A stretch of DNA of 64,000 bases from Chloroflexota bacterium (GCA_016209205.1 JACQWQ010000119.1:1-64000), one strand, 5' to 3'. Counted from the stretch's first letter, positions 35,431 through 44,294 are shown. A program made the numbers and translations. Notes: generated from the letters alone by a model not told the origin.

Positions 35431-36372
35431 CTACGGATTGGGCGTTACAACACCGTCCCAGTGATAACGCGCGTTCGCGGTATTGCCGCTGATCGCGCCG
35501 GTCGCGCTCACCGCATAGATTCCGAATGGCGATCCGGGAATGACAATCCAGGTGTAATGGATCGCGCCGTCATCACCGGCTTGAAGCGTCGTCAGCAATT
35601 TCGTCGTGTTGTTCGGATACGTCAAACGCACCGCGACGTTTTCCTTGGGCGTGAAACCGCCGCCCTGCACGGTAAACGCGGGCGTAGCAAAACTGATCGG
35701 ATTGCTGGAGCGATGATTGAAAATGCCGCCCCAAAAGGTGAGAGTGTTGTACGATTCCCGCCCTGTCGTCAAACCGCGCGCGGTGAACAGGTACGGACCG
35801 TACAGCGATTCTTGGGAAAGATAGACCGGAAAGGCGAGATTGCCCCACGGGTCGGCTTGCGCGTTGGGCAGCCGATGAATTTGCGCCGCCGGGTCGGTCA
35901 TGTAGACGACGACGATTTCACTCGAACCATATCCCTGCGCGTTGTAATTCACCGCCGCGCCGCCCGGATTGCCGAGCAGGACGCCGCGACACGCGCACGG
36001 CGCGAGCGGAAAGCCGCCGCCCCCGATAGAAAACGACGCGGTGTATTCGCGCCCGCTTTTCAGACCGCGCGCGCTGGCAAAAAATCCGCCGGTGCCCCAT
36101 GTCACATCGGGGCGAAACTCAAATTCAATTTTGCCGTTGGCGTCGGCAACATACTCGCCCTGCCCGACGCGCCACTGATACGGCTTGTTCACCCACGTAT
36201 CCACATGCTCGCCGGGAATAAAACCGCTGGCGTACGCCGTATAGGTCGTGTCGTAATCACCGCTGCCGGGCGAGACCCACATCCCCGCCGCCGCGGCCGC
36301 CGCCACGAAACCAAAAAATAGCGCGGTCGAGAACAAAACCGCAAGGACACGCAGCATCGCAGAGTGAAACAT
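35431..36372 (-). CDS. Secreted protein with repeated PGE/GREY-type domains, unknown function
   Basis: The 313-residue protein has a signal peptide (cleavage likely after AAAAA near residue 28) and about three related beta-rich units of about 90 residues (YASGFIPGEHVDTWV, FFASARGLKSGREYTASFSIGGG; LFTARGLTTGRESYNTLTFWGG, VQGGGFTPKENVAVRL). The repeated GGGF-P-E pattern resembles Ig-like surface domains. AGAAAGGA precedes the ATG. It is the first of three consecutive exported protein genes on the minus strand. No function is recognised. Confidence 0.7.
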   Translation of the reverse strand: MFHSAMLRVLAVLFSTALFFGFVAAAAAAGMWVSPGSGDYDTTYTAYASGFIPGEHVDTWVNKPYQWRVGQGEYVADANGKIEFEFRPDVTWGTGGFFASARGLKSGREYTASFSIGGGGFPLAPCACRGVLLGNPGGAAVNYNAQGYGSSEIVVVYMTDPAAQIHRLPNAQADPWGNLAFPVYLSQESLYGPYLFTARGLTTGRESYNTLTFWGGIFNHRSSNPISFATPAFTVQGGGFTPKENVAVRLTYPNNTTKLLTTLQAGDDGAIHYTWIVIPGSPFGIYAVSATGAISGNTANARYHWDGVVTPNP

Positions 36373-36416
36373 AGTGGTCCTTTCTAAAACAATTGGGTAT
36401 AGGTTGTCGTTCGTTT

Positions 36417-37817
36417 TTATTTCACTGGCGCATTACTGCAAGCCAGATCAATTCCGCCGTGTCCGACCATACAGACACTCACCCCGTTGATCTTGTTGCC
36501 GCCTTGAACCGTCAGGATCACGAATTTCACAAATCCCGAAATAATGGCGCGGCTGTCTGTATTCGTTTTTGGCGTACCGTTCTGTAAGCCGACCCCGGTC
36601 ATGTTGGCGGGTGACGCATCGCCGTTCCAATAATAATTCACCGTGATCGTGATCGTGTTGTCCTGCCGCTTGGCTTCGACGCTGTGGATTCGATTTGGCT
36701 GCGGTGTCGGGGTCGGTTTGCTTTGCACAAAAATTGTAACCTGTCGTTGAACGCGATAACCGTTACAGTACGCAGCCAGCGTATAGGTCGTCGTCGCCGT
36801 CGGATTGACTTGTTGTTGCCCGGGCGTGGCGATGCCGCCGCTGCCTTGCGGTGACTCGAGCGCCACGTAATCGGCGTTGTAAACGGGTCCCCAGCTCAAC
36901 ACCGCGTGGTTGCCTTGATTGAGCGCGCTTTTGTTCGTGGTGAACGAGGTGATTTGCGGCGCGCCCTGACACCCTTGCGGCGTCGGCGTCGGCGGAACCG
37001 GTGTGGGCGTTGGCGCACCGGGCACTTGAATCAATACATAAAACGGTACACCAAAGTTCACACCCTGCGGTGTTTGCAACTGCCACACGCTCTTGTGCAG
37101 ACCGGGCACGGTGGGCGCGACAAAATTGATCGCGATGTTGATGGTTTGTCCCGGCTGCGCGGAAGGAAGCGGCGAGGGGGATGCGCCTGCCATACGTTCC
37201 CCGCTCACAAAGACCGCGTTATAGCCGACACCCCACGCGCACATGCCGTTGTTTTGCAGCGCCCAAATTTTTGTAAAGGTCGCGCCGGGGGTGATGAGCG
37301 TATAGTCGGGGATCGTCACATCCGAAATGAAACGCGCGTTCAGCGTGCATTGCTCGGGCGATGATGTGGGCGTGGGTGCAACGGGCGTGGTCGTCGGCGT
37401 AGCCGTCGGCGTTGGCGTTCGCCCGCGCACGATAATGATGACGGACGCTTCGCCGGTTTGATTTTCACTGTCGGTCGCGCGCACGGTGAGCGTGTGTTTT
37501 CCCGCGCCCTGCGCCGTCCACGTTTGCAAAACTTTGAATTGGAATTGCGGCTGATTGTTGGGCGTCAAATCGGAATCCGCCAACTTGCCGTCCACATACA
37601 AATCCACTTGGACGATGCCGACCGCGGCGGCAGAGGTAGATTCAACCGTGACCGTCGCGCCTTCGTCGTACTCCGCATTGCTCGGCGGACGATCAATAAT
37701 GACAATTGGAGTCGTGCTGTCTTGCTGGAGCGGCGCAGCCAAGCCCAGAGGCGTCAGAATTGCAACCGCGCCCAAAACCAGTGCCAGCATCAAAGAGAGA
37801 CGCAGAGTGCGTTTCAC
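36417..37817 (-). CDS. Secreted multi-domain protein with Ig-like and NBR1-type FW domains
   Basis: A GTG at 37817 with GGAGG five bases upstream gives a 466-residue protein with a signal peptide (cleavage near LGLAAP). In order it has a bacterial Ig-like domain (about 38-135), a TPTPTAT linker, an NBR1-type four-Trp domain (RFISDVTIPDYTLITPG, KIWALQNNGMCAW, HKSVWQLQTPQGVNFG), a second Pro/Thr linker, another Ig-like unit and a C-terminal beta domain. Such proteins are attached to or released from the cell surface. Their ligands are unknown. Confidence 0.78.
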   Translation of the reverse strand: MKRTLRLSLMLALVLGAVAILTPLGLAAPLQQDSTTPIVIIDRPPSNAEYDEGATVTVESTSAAAVGIVQVDLYVDGKLADSDLTPNNQPQFQFKVLQTWTAQGAGKHTLTVRATDSENQTGEASVIIIVRGRTPTPTATPTTTPVAPTPTSSPEQCTLNARFISDVTIPDYTLITPGATFTKIWALQNNGMCAWGVGYNAVFVSGERMAGASPSPLPSAQPGQTINIAINFVAPTVPGLHKSVWQLQTPQGVNFGVPFYVLIQVPGAPTPTPVPPTPTPQGCQGAPQITSFTTNKSALNQGNHAVLSWGPVYNADYVALESPQGSGGIATPGQQQVNPTATTTYTLAAYCNGYRVQRQVTIFVQSKPTPTPQPNRIHSVEAKRQDNTITITVNYYWNGDASPANMTGVGLQNGTPKTNTDSRAIISGFVKFVILTVQGGNKINGVSVCMVGHGGIDLACSNAPVK

Positions 37818-38128
37818 AATAACCTCCGGAGATACGCGTATCGCATATCGCGTGTGCCGCGTCGCTTGGAACGATCCGCGAGCTGCAATTTGGGATGCGC
37901 GGTGTGTGATTCCAGTGGTCAACGTCCATACGGATGGATTTTATCACGACTTGTACGCAGTGAACTATTCCATCTCACCAAAGATACCTAGCAAGCAGGT
38001 CAGAAACAAATCGCTTAGAAACCGCGAATCTACGCTAATCTACGCTAATGTTTTGTTCTTATTCGCGCAGATTCGCGCAGATTCGCGGTTGCCGATGTAA
38101 AGCAATTTTAGCTACTCGGAATAAAACA

Positions 38129-38165
38129 AAACACGCCACCCGTCACAAGGACGAATGGCGTGTTT
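38129..38165 (-). terminator. Duplicate copy of the LysM-gene terminator
   Basis: AAACACGCCA (38129-38138) pairs with 38156-38165. On the minus strand the stem is followed by a T-rich run. It is the copy in unit 1 of the tandem duplication. Confidence 0.75.
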
Positions 38166-38332
38166 GTGAAGCGCCGTTGCAAGCAGGTCAGAAACAAATC
38201 GCTTAGAAACCGCGAATCTTTGCGCGAACTCCGCGCGACGAATCTACGCTAATGTTTTGTTCTTATTCGCGCAGATTCGCGCAGATTCGCGGTTGCCGAT
38301 GTAAAGCAAATTTAGCTACTCGGAATAAAACA

Positions 38333-38369
38333 AAACACGCCACCCGTCACAAGGACGAATGGCGTGTTT
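38333..38369 (-). terminator. Rho-independent terminator of the LysM gene
   Basis: AAACACGCCA (38333-38342) pairs with 38360-38369, followed on the minus strand by TTTGTTTTATT. It begins 13 bp after the stop codon. Confidence 0.85.
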
Positions 38370-38381
38370 GTGAAGCGCCGT

Positions 38382-40520
38382 TTAGGGTGCGGGCGGTTCG
38401 ACGACGATTTCGACGTTGGCGGAAGGCGCGCCGCCGGTCAAGACCTTGACGCCGTTGCTGTTTTTGAACAGCAACTTGCCATCGGCGGAGATGAACGCGA
38501 TGAGCAAGTAATTGCCGCTCGGGTTGATCTGCGCACCGGCATACGGAACTGCATAGGCAAAGGGAGCTTGACTGCCGTGGCTCGTGAACGATGCGCCGCT
38601 GAGGTACGTGTACGGCGCGTCTGATTTCGACGCGTCTACGAGATAGACTTCGACGACGGTGTTATCGGGCACGGAAATCTTTTGCACGTACGTGACCGTG
38701 CCGGTGACATTGGCGGTCGCGCGTTCAAAAGTCGGCGGATTTTCACCATAGATACTCTGATCCCACTTGATCGCGGTCAGCGTGTTGTTGGTCAACTGGA
38801 ACGTGAGTGCGTCTTGAATGTTGCGGTCATCCATTTTGGTGAACGTAACGTCGGCGGTGTTTTCGCTCGTTTGCGCCCACGTGCCCGTCTCGACGACAAC
38901 GCCCTTGCCCACATAGTTGTTGTTGAGAGTAGCCGTACCGTCCTGGGCGAGCAGCAGTGTCTTGAGCAGCGCGGACGCATCGGCAGCGGGCGCGGACGCC
39001 AGGAAGGTACCGACAAAACCGGTCCCTGTGCCAAGGTTACTCGTCGCCGCGCCCGGTTGTCCTTCGACCAACGCCCCGGCTGCATTCACCGTGAACGTTT
39101 TTGTCACAGGCACCGACGGCTCGGTGGCAAAGGATTCTTCGGGTTTGCGGTCGAGGTAATTGACCTTGACGACATTATTTTCAAACGCAATTGTTTGCAC
39201 CTTGATGCGGTCGCCCAGCAGAGTCGTCAAACCTACGCCGGGTTTGCCATTGTCATTCGGCGCAACGGCGAGGTTGTAGAACGAACCACTGCCGCCGCTG
39301 CTCGTAATGAGCACGGCTGCCGCGTACGGTTTCGCATTCAACGCGCCGTTCGCGACGGGTTCGGCAAGCTGCGCGGTATATTTCGACGCGCTGCCCGGCG
39401 TGATTTCCATTTCGGCTTTGCCGTCTTTTAATGTCACTTTGCCGCCCGGCGCATCCTGAACGTTGAAGGTGGCATTGCCCAATTGCGCGAGCGTCAGCGG
39501 TGCAACGGCAGGCGCGGGTTGCGGCGCAGGCGCGGTGACCGGCGCCGTCGCCGTGGTCGCACCGATGTTTTGCACGCGGTTGAGCGTCAAACCATTGGGC
39601 CACGCCTCTTTGTTGAATTCCGTCGCGACCAGTTTTGTGCCTTGCAATTCCAAGACGAAACTTTCTTGAATGGCTTGGCCGCCTTGCTTGGTGAGATTCA
39701 CCGTCGCTTTGGTTCCGGCGGCTTGCCACGTTCCCGTCTTCTGGACGGAATCTTTGCCCGTCACATTCTCAATCCACAACACCGTGCCATCGGGCGGCAG
39801 CGTCAAACCGATGAATCGTTCGGTAGAATCGGCAGCGGTCAGGGTGACATTGTAAACTCCCGCGAGGTTGACCACATCGGCGGGCGTCTTGGTCAACGTA
39901 AATCCGACATTGCCAAATTCTTTGCTGTCGTCCTGCGTGGTGATGAGTTTGTCACCCTCCACCTTGAACACCACAACCGACGTGGACGGTTTTCCAGCGT
40001 CTTCGGTAAATGTAATCGTTACCGTGCTGCCGGTTTGTTTCCATGTGCCCTTGGCCGAAAAGTTCTCTTTGCCGAGATAGCTCATGGTGCGCACCATCCC
40101 GCCGTTCGGATCGAGCGTCAACAAAAACACTAAATAGCTGGCATCTGCGGCTGGTCCGGTTTGGGTGTACAAACCAGCAGCCGCTCCGGCAGAAGTGGGC
40201 TGCGTCGGGGCGGTCGCGCTCTTGGCGGGGATGCACAATTTCCACCCGACCTCGATGACGTTCGGGTCGCTGATGGTGGCAAAGCTCGGGTCGGTCTTGG
40301 CAGCGGCGTTCGTCGCGTCGGCGATTTGCTGATACAAGCCGTTGCTGCCCAAAAACTTGAGCGCAATCGAGCCGAGCGTGTCGCCTGCGACAACCGTATA
40401 GGTTTCCGCGCACACGGCGGTTTGCGCATTCCCTTGCGCGAGCACATAGGGCGCACCGGCAAAGGTCAGTCCGAGGACTACCAAGAATGCCAGCGCGAAA
40501 TAAGCGTGTTTGAAATTCAC
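38382..40520 (-). CDS. Secreted LysM protein with lipocalin-like repeats and YbaY-like domain
   Basis: The 712-residue protein starts with GTG 40520, eight bases after AGGAGG. It has a signal peptide (cleavage after VLAQG-like site), a LysM domain (TYTVVAGDTLGSIALKFLG), three related NlpE/lipocalin-like beta units (about 112-215, 216-320 and 500-610, each with YLGK-type and GTWKQTG phrases), one unrelated beta segment between them and a C-terminal YbaY-like domain (TGTVTYVQKISVPDNTVVEVYLVDAS, ending in the SANVEIVVEPPAP tail). The LysM part should bind peptidoglycan or chitin-like glycans. The three beta domains look like internal duplications. It has its own terminator, present in two copies. 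Confidence 0.8.
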   Translation of the reverse strand: MNFKHAYFALAFLVVLGLTFAGAPYVLAQGNAQTAVCAETYTVVAGDTLGSIALKFLGSNGLYQQIADATNAAAKTDPSFATISDPNVIEVGWKLCIPAKSATAPTQPTSAGAAAGLYTQTGPAADASYLVFLLTLDPNGGMVRTMSYLGKENFSAKGTWKQTGSTVTITFTEDAGKPSTSVVVFKVEGDKLITTQDDSKEFGNVGFTLTKTPADVVNLAGVYNVTLTAADSTERFIGLTLPPDGTVLWIENVTGKDSVQKTGTWQAAGTKATVNLTKQGGQAIQESFVLELQGTKLVATEFNKEAWPNGLTLNRVQNIGATTATAPVTAPAPQPAPAVAPLTLAQLGNATFNVQDAPGGKVTLKDGKAEMEITPGSASKYTAQLAEPVANGALNAKPYAAAVLITSSGGSGSFYNLAVAPNDNGKPGVGLTTLLGDRIKVQTIAFENNVVKVNYLDRKPEESFATEPSVPVTKTFTVNAAGALVEGQPGAATSNLGTGTGFVGTFLASAPAADASALLKTLLLAQDGTATLNNNYVGKGVVVETGTWAQTSENTADVTFTKMDDRNIQDALTFQLTNNTLTAIKWDQSIYGENPPTFERATANVTGTVTYVQKISVPDNTVVEVYLVDASKSDAPYTYLSGASFTSHGSQAPFAYAVPYAGAQINPSGNYLLIAFISADGKLLFKNSNGVKVLTGGAPSANVEIVVEPPAP

Positions 40521-40656
40521 GATCTAACCTCCTATTGAAAATGGAAATGGTACGGCACATCGAACCGGAGCAGTTGGGGAAATTGTCTGGGGATGTGCCT
40601 AGCGCGTAGGGCGCACAAAAATATTATGCGCCACAGCGTATCGTGCATGATGCCAC

Positions 40657-40687
40657 AAAAAAGCGGCGGGCCAGCTTCCCCGCCGCT
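40657..40687 (-). terminator. Terminator of the gene at 40844
   Basis: AGCGGCGGG (40662-40670) pairs with CCCGCCGCT (40679-40687); the A-run on the plus strand gives a T-run on the minus strand. Apart from this hairpin, nothing is seen in the gap 40521-40843. Confidence 0.75.
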
Positions 40688-40843
40688 CTGCATCGTTCTG
40701 CGTAGTTGAGCGTATTATACACTCAAGTCACGCGACGCAAAATAAGGACGCCGCGCCGCGCGCGGGAGTTCCACGCCATAGAATTGAATTCGTTGCGAAC
40801 CAAGTTCGTTGCGAACCAAGTTCGCGAGCAGAACATTGACCTT

Positions 40844-41203
40844 TTACTTGCCCGCTGCAATGATTTTCTTTTTGCCATTTTTGGTGTGCAAACGTTGATG
40901 CTTGCTTGACTGCTTGTCTAACCCAAATTCTACGCGCACCTGTTCGCTGGTCAAGTTTTTGCTTCGGTCTCTGTTTCGTCTCTTGCGTGGACGGCTCGGT
41001 ATGTCGGCAAGTGTCAGAACGGGCAATTTCAACGCCGCTTTGAAAGAGTCAATATCCCTTGCCAGTTCCTGCAGCGACTCGCCCATCGGTTCGACTGCGG
41101 ATTCCGTGCAAGCCACAATCGAATTATCGTCATCGTAGAATACTTCCCGAATCACATACGCCCCATCCTCTTCACGAAAGACGCGATAGTCCCAAGTCAT
41201 CAT
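40844..41203 (-). CDS. Conserved hypothetical protein
   Basis: The 119-residue protein begins TWDYRVFREEDGAYVIREVFYDDD and includes ESAVEPMGESLQELARDIDSFKAALKLPVL, a pattern seen in a widespread small-protein family of unknown function. The C-terminal 45 residues are strongly basic (RPRKRRNRDRSKN, KNGKKK), which suggests nucleic-acid contact or disorder. AGAGGAAG precedes the start. It lies next to a repeat-rich stretch and a toxin-antitoxin pair. Confidence 0.65.
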   Translation of the reverse strand: MMTWDYRVFREEDGAYVIREVFYDDDNSIVACTESAVEPMGESLQELARDIDSFKAALKLPVLTLADIPSRPRKRRNRDRSKNLTSEQVRVEFGLDKQSSKHQRLHTKNGKKKIIAAGK

Positions 41204-41314
41204 AGTTCTTCCTCTTTCCCGCGAAAGAAAATTAGTTTGCTCCTTTGCGATATTCTATCGCATGGTCTTGTCGCAGGCAACCTCCGCGCGAAGGGGATGA
41301 CGGGGAACGCCGTA

Positions 41315-41383
41315 GCAGGGCGCAATGCGGCGCAATTCAGTGTCGCAGGGCAAGACAATCTCGCGCGCCGCATTGCGCCCTGC
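41315..41383. repeat. 19-bp perfect inverted repeat
   Basis: Positions 41315-41333 and 41365-41383 are perfectly complementary (core GGGCGCAATGCGGCGC). The loop of 31 bases contains another GTCGCAGGGC word. No coding frame crosses it convincingly. Confidence 0.7.
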
Positions 41384-41481
41384 GTGTGTTCGGGCGAACA
41401 TTGCTCGCATTCGCTCGCAACGCCGCCGAACATACGCCGTGCGTTCATGCTCGCATTCGCTCGCACGTCGCACGGCTTGGC

Positions 41482-41542
41482 GATCCACGAAGGACACGAA
41501 GGGCACCAAGATTCTTCGTGTGCTTTGTGTCCTTCGTGGATC
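41482..41542. repeat. 20-bp inverted repeat with one mismatch
   Basis: GATCCACGAAGGACACGAAG at 41482-41501 pairs with 41523-41542 with one mismatch. The word ATTCGTGGATC also occurs near 225-235. Together with 41315-41383 it fills most of the gap between 41204 and 41615, in which no gene is seen. Confidence 0.7.
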
Positions 41543-41615
41543 ACTCGGTTGGCGGACATGCTGAACGCACGTCGCCAACCTCTGTATGTTTGGCGAAGTT
41601 GAATGTCTATATCTG

Positions 41616-41888
41616 CTATGCGGCTTCTTTTGCTTTCTCGGTTAACCACACGTTGATAAGGGTTTCGGTGGATACACCTTGCTTATGCGCGAGCGTCGTC
41701 AGTGTCTTCGCCAGTGTTGGCTCTAACGCCGTTAGAAACACGCGCCGCTGGATAGCTACTTCAAAGTGCGCTTCTCTGGTCAAGTCCCAGTAGTCAGCCA
41801 AATCGTGGCTGTCCCAGAACTCGGATGCTTCTTCAACGTTCTTAAAGTGCTTCGGAATCGGGTCACGTTTCACTTTACTTCTTGCCAT
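41616..41888 (-). CDS. brnA: CopG/BrnA-family antitoxin
   Basis: The 90-residue protein has the BrnA/CopG antitoxin pattern: EEASEFWDSHDLADYWDL in the middle and a C-terminal ribbon-helix-helix-like segment (LAHKQGVSTETLINVWLTEKA). It should bind DNA as a dimer and neutralise the BrnT toxin encoded just upstream, which overlaps it by 14 bp. Toxin-first order is usual for brnTA. Confidence 0.82.
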   Translation of the reverse strand: MARSKVKRDPIPKHFKNVEEASEFWDSHDLADYWDLTREAHFEVAIQRRVFLTALEPTLAKTLTTLAHKQGVSTETLINVWLTEKAKEAA

Positions 41889-42159
41889 AGGTTCTCCTTT
41901 CCTTTTTCGTCATTTCTCTGGCACTCACAATCAATGCTTCACCCGTTGCCTTGTGAACAAAGTAGACAACCAAGTAACGCCCAGACTCAGTCTGACCGAG
42001 TGCCGCGTAGAGGTCTTCACCTTCAACGTCGCCAGTCTCGATGAAACGATAGCGAGGCGAACGATTGAATACTTCTTCTACCTCGTCGGTTGTAACGTTG
42101 TGCTTCCATTGGAGTTTGTCAACGACGTTTCGTAGCCAAATGATTCCAGTGACTTTCAT
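41875..42159 (-). CDS. brnT: BrnT-family toxin
   Basis: The 94-residue protein has the BrnT fold signature: KLQWKHNVTTDEVEEVFNRSPRYRF, then GEDLYAALGQTESGRYLVVYFVHK and IVSAREMTKKERRTYGKK, with the conserved R-E-M-x-x-x-E-R end. BrnT is a RelE-like ribonuclease that blocks translation. The ATG has no strong Shine-Dalgarno sequence, so the toxin may be made weakly relative to the antitoxin. Confidence 0.85.
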   Translation of the reverse strand: MKVTGIIWLRNVVDKLQWKHNVTTDEVEEVFNRSPRYRFIETGDVEGEDLYAALGQTESGRYLVVYFVHKATGEALIVSAREMTKKERRTYGKK

Positions 42160-42208
42160 CTATGATGCCTCATTGTCTTGGGAAGAGCAATGTCGCCAAA
42201 CTAGTGGT

Positions 42209-42276
42209 TTCCCAGCCCTGTGCTGGGAAGCATACCAATTTGGGTGGATTCCCAGCACCCGGTGGTGGGAATCCAC
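42209..42276. repeat. Two hairpins with TTCCCAGC/GTGGATTCCCA stems
   Basis: TTCCCAGC (42209-42216) pairs with GCTGGGAA (42222-42229). GTGGATTCCCA (42244-42254) pairs with 42266-42276. They lie between the recombinase stop codon and brnT and may be part of a recombination or palindromic element. Confidence 0.65.
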
Positions 42277-42306
42277 GCTTTGGCTATGATGTGTCCATTA
42301 CGCCTC

Positions 42307-43504
42307 CTATAACGTCAACTTGTCCACCGGGCTTTTGATTCGCCCCAGCGCGCTTTCGCTAACGTGCGTATAGCGTTCCGTTGTGCGGATATTGCCGTGT
42401 CCCAGCAATTCTTGAATGTACCGCATATCTACGCCATCTTCCAACAGGTGCGTGGCGAAGGAATGGCGCAAGGTATGGAACGTCGCTGGTTTTGCAAGCC
42501 CGGCTTTTTTCAGCGAATCTTTGAAAACTCGTTCGGCTGAACTCTCGGCGAGATGATCGTCGCGCTCTCCGCCCGGAAACAACCAATCCTTTGGCTTGTA
42601 CGCGCGAAAATATTCGCGCAAAATCTTTAAGGTCGTTTCCGCCAACAGCGTATAGCGATCTTTCGCGCCTTTTCCCGCTGTGACTCGAATCTGCATGCGC
42701 TTGCTGTCAATCTCATTCACCTTTAACCGTACAACTTCCCCCACGCGCAAGCCCGCCGAATACGCCGTCATCAAGAGCGCCTTGTGTTTCAAATTATAGG
42801 TCACTTTCAAAAGTTTTGCGACCTCTTCGCGACTCAACACGACCGGCAGTTGTTGCGGTCGTTTCATGCGCGGCAGATCACCCACCTTGCCGCGCTGCTT
42901 GAGCGCGTGGTCGTACAGGAAAATTAGCGCCGACCGCGCGCCGCGACAATACGCCGCCGAGACGGTGCCGCTTTGCGCCAACTGCACTAGATATTCGCGT
43001 ATCTGTTCGCGTGTCGCTTGCTCCGGCGCGATTTGTTTTTCCCGAAGCCAATCAAAATAATTTCGCAAGTGCTGTCCATACGACTTGCGCGTACCATAAG
43101 CCATTCCGCGCAGCACCAGTTCATCATCCACTGCTTTGATAAAGGGATGCGGCGGATTTATCGTGAGGGGTTTGTCTTTGCCCGCAACGTAGCGATGCTG
43201 GGGTTTACGCGCAGGCGTATCGCCTTGCTTGGGTTTCACCGCCAACATTGGCGGCGGCGGCGCAGGCGGCAGCGCAACGAGTTCAGCGAGCGCGTCGCGC
43301 GTCGCGGGCGTATCGGGCAGCGACCACTGTTTGCGCTCGGGATTCTTGGAATGCGATTTTTCACGCGTAGTGCTGCGTGGAAAAATCTGCATTCCCGCGC
43401 GCGCCCGAAAATTTTTTCAATGCCGCCAATTCCGTTTCGCCAAAGTGGGTCAGGGCGACCCACACTTTGCCGTCTTGCGCGGGTTCGATTTTCAGTGTCG
43501 CCAT
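42307..43504 (-). pseudogene. Tyrosine recombinase (XerC/D-like integrase), broken by a palindromic insert
   Basis: The recombinase core is intact: SAM-like N-terminal domain (about 85-165 of the longer frame), then catalytic R in AGLRVGEVVRL, K in GKGAKDRYT, HxxR in HTLRHSFATHLL, H in LGHGNIRT and Tyr in ERYTHV. The true start is ATG 43504 (AAGGA upstream), which opens MATLKIEPAQDGKVWVALTH...FSGAR and hits a stop at 43361. Between FSGAR and NPERKQWSLPDT, a 48-bp palindrome (43348-43395) shifts the frame; related integrases read GARW-x-PERKxW here. The C-terminal frame also has an in-frame ATG at 43392, so a shortened active protein is possible. Confidence 0.8.
43348..43395. mobile_element. 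48-bp palindromic insertion inside the recombinase gene
   Basis: Left arm GGAATGCGATTTTTCACGC (43348-43366) pairs with 43375-43395 apart from two single-base bulges, leaving an 8-base loop. Removing it together with a base or two of junction restores one frame. It resembles REP/MITE-type inserts. Confidence 0.65.
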
Positions 43505-43540
43505 GAGCATTTTCCTTTACCCTATCATCTCGCCAAATAA

Positions 43541-43575
43541 AAAACGCGGTCCACGCGCGCGCGCGTCAGACCGCG
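43541..43575 (-). terminator. Possible terminator downstream of the DUF433 gene
   Basis: CGCGGTC (43545-43551) pairs with GACCGCG (43569-43575), with further ACGCG/CGCGT pairing inside. The A-run before the left arm becomes a T-run on the minus strand. Nothing else is seen between 43505 and 43790. Confidence 0.6.
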
Positions 43576-43790
43576 GGTGTCATTTTCATTTCCAGATACT
43601 GACTGCCCGGAACAAGCAATCTATCGAAAAACCAAATGCGTCGTCATGAGTGTGAGATGGGGGACATTGCGTTAGACTCCCATGCAAGAATTCAAATCAT
43701 CATGCGAGAGAATTATAGCAGAAATTGGGGCGCGCGGGGCGGTGAGTTTTGGTGAGGAGATGCCACGACATGTGTTCGTTGAGATGGAGT

Positions 43791-44096
43791 TTAGGCGGGG
43801 GCATGGGTGCCGTATTTTTCTAACCAGCGTTCGTAACTGTTTTCGTCACGCACGCGGTCAATCTCCTCTCTGTGGTCGTGATAATACGCAAGCGCGCTAA
43901 AGATTGCCGCTGGATTCAAATAGTCCCATTCGGCTAAAATATCCTCAATAGACATTCCAACTTTGTAGTAATAGCCCACGATATGCCAGACGGCAATGCG
44001 GGTGCCTTCGATAATCGCCTCTCCGCCCAGAACGCCTGCCACCTTGACGATGTGAGGATATTCAGTTTGCTGAACTATTCTCTTTTTCTCGCTCAT
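43791..44096 (-). CDS. DUF433 family protein (VapB-like antitoxin type)
   Basis: The 101-residue protein has the DUF433 pattern: GGEAIIEGTRIAVWHIVGYYYKVGMSIEDILAEWDYLNPAAIFSALAYYHDHREEID, with a winged helix-like fold. GGAGAG lies seven bases before the ATG. DUF433 proteins usually stand before a PIN-like or DUF5615 toxin; no such partner is found on either side, so this copy is an orphan. Confidence 0.85.
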   Translation of the reverse strand: MSEKKRIVQQTEYPHIVKVAGVLGGEAIIEGTRIAVWHIVGYYYKVGMSIEDILAEWDYLNPAAIFSALAYYHDHREEIDRVRDENSYERWLEKYGTHAPA

Positions 44097-44170
44097 ATCG
44101 CACTCTCCTCATATACAAATCCCACATCTCCTTTGCGATATTATCGCACAGATTTGCCGCGCGTGACCAT

Positions 44171-44286
44171 CGAATCGAATTCGACGGCAAAACAAAGCAT
44201 TGGAAGAAACAAAGCAGACGCAAAATGTGCGCGGGTCTCGCATTGCTTTTTTCCGCGCTTTGTTCAGACGTTGAATTCCATTCAAT
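44171..44286. repeat. Long imperfect inverted repeat
   Basis: GAATTCGACGGCAAAACAAAGC near 44176 faces GCTTTGTTCAGACGTTGAATTC near 44258-44279, with AGAC/GTCT and GCATTG words paired inside. It fills the gap between the DUF433 and FAD oxidoreductase genes. Confidence 0.5.
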
Positions 44287-44294
44287 GAGTGGTC

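Larger units (their letters stand above)
37991..38382. repeat. Tandem duplication of a gene 3' flank with its terminator
   Basis: Unit 1 (37991-38178) and unit 2 (38179-38382) are nearly identical, apart from a short insertion in unit 2 (about 38220-38240) and single changes. Each unit starts GCAAGCAGGTCAGAAAC, contains TTCGCGCAGATTCGCGCAG repeats and ends with a terminator hairpin. Unit 2 ends exactly at the stop codon of the LysM gene. Confidence 0.9.

Noticed and set aside
42209-42276. attC sites of an integron next to the recombinase
   Set aside because: The hairpins lack the R and L box arrangement, the recombinase lacks the integron-integrase-specific insert, and there is no cassette array.
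43682-43900. A 72-codon plus-strand frame overlapping the DUF433 gene
   Set aside because: It has no ribosome binding site, no likeness to a family, and lies across a well-supported minus-strand gene.
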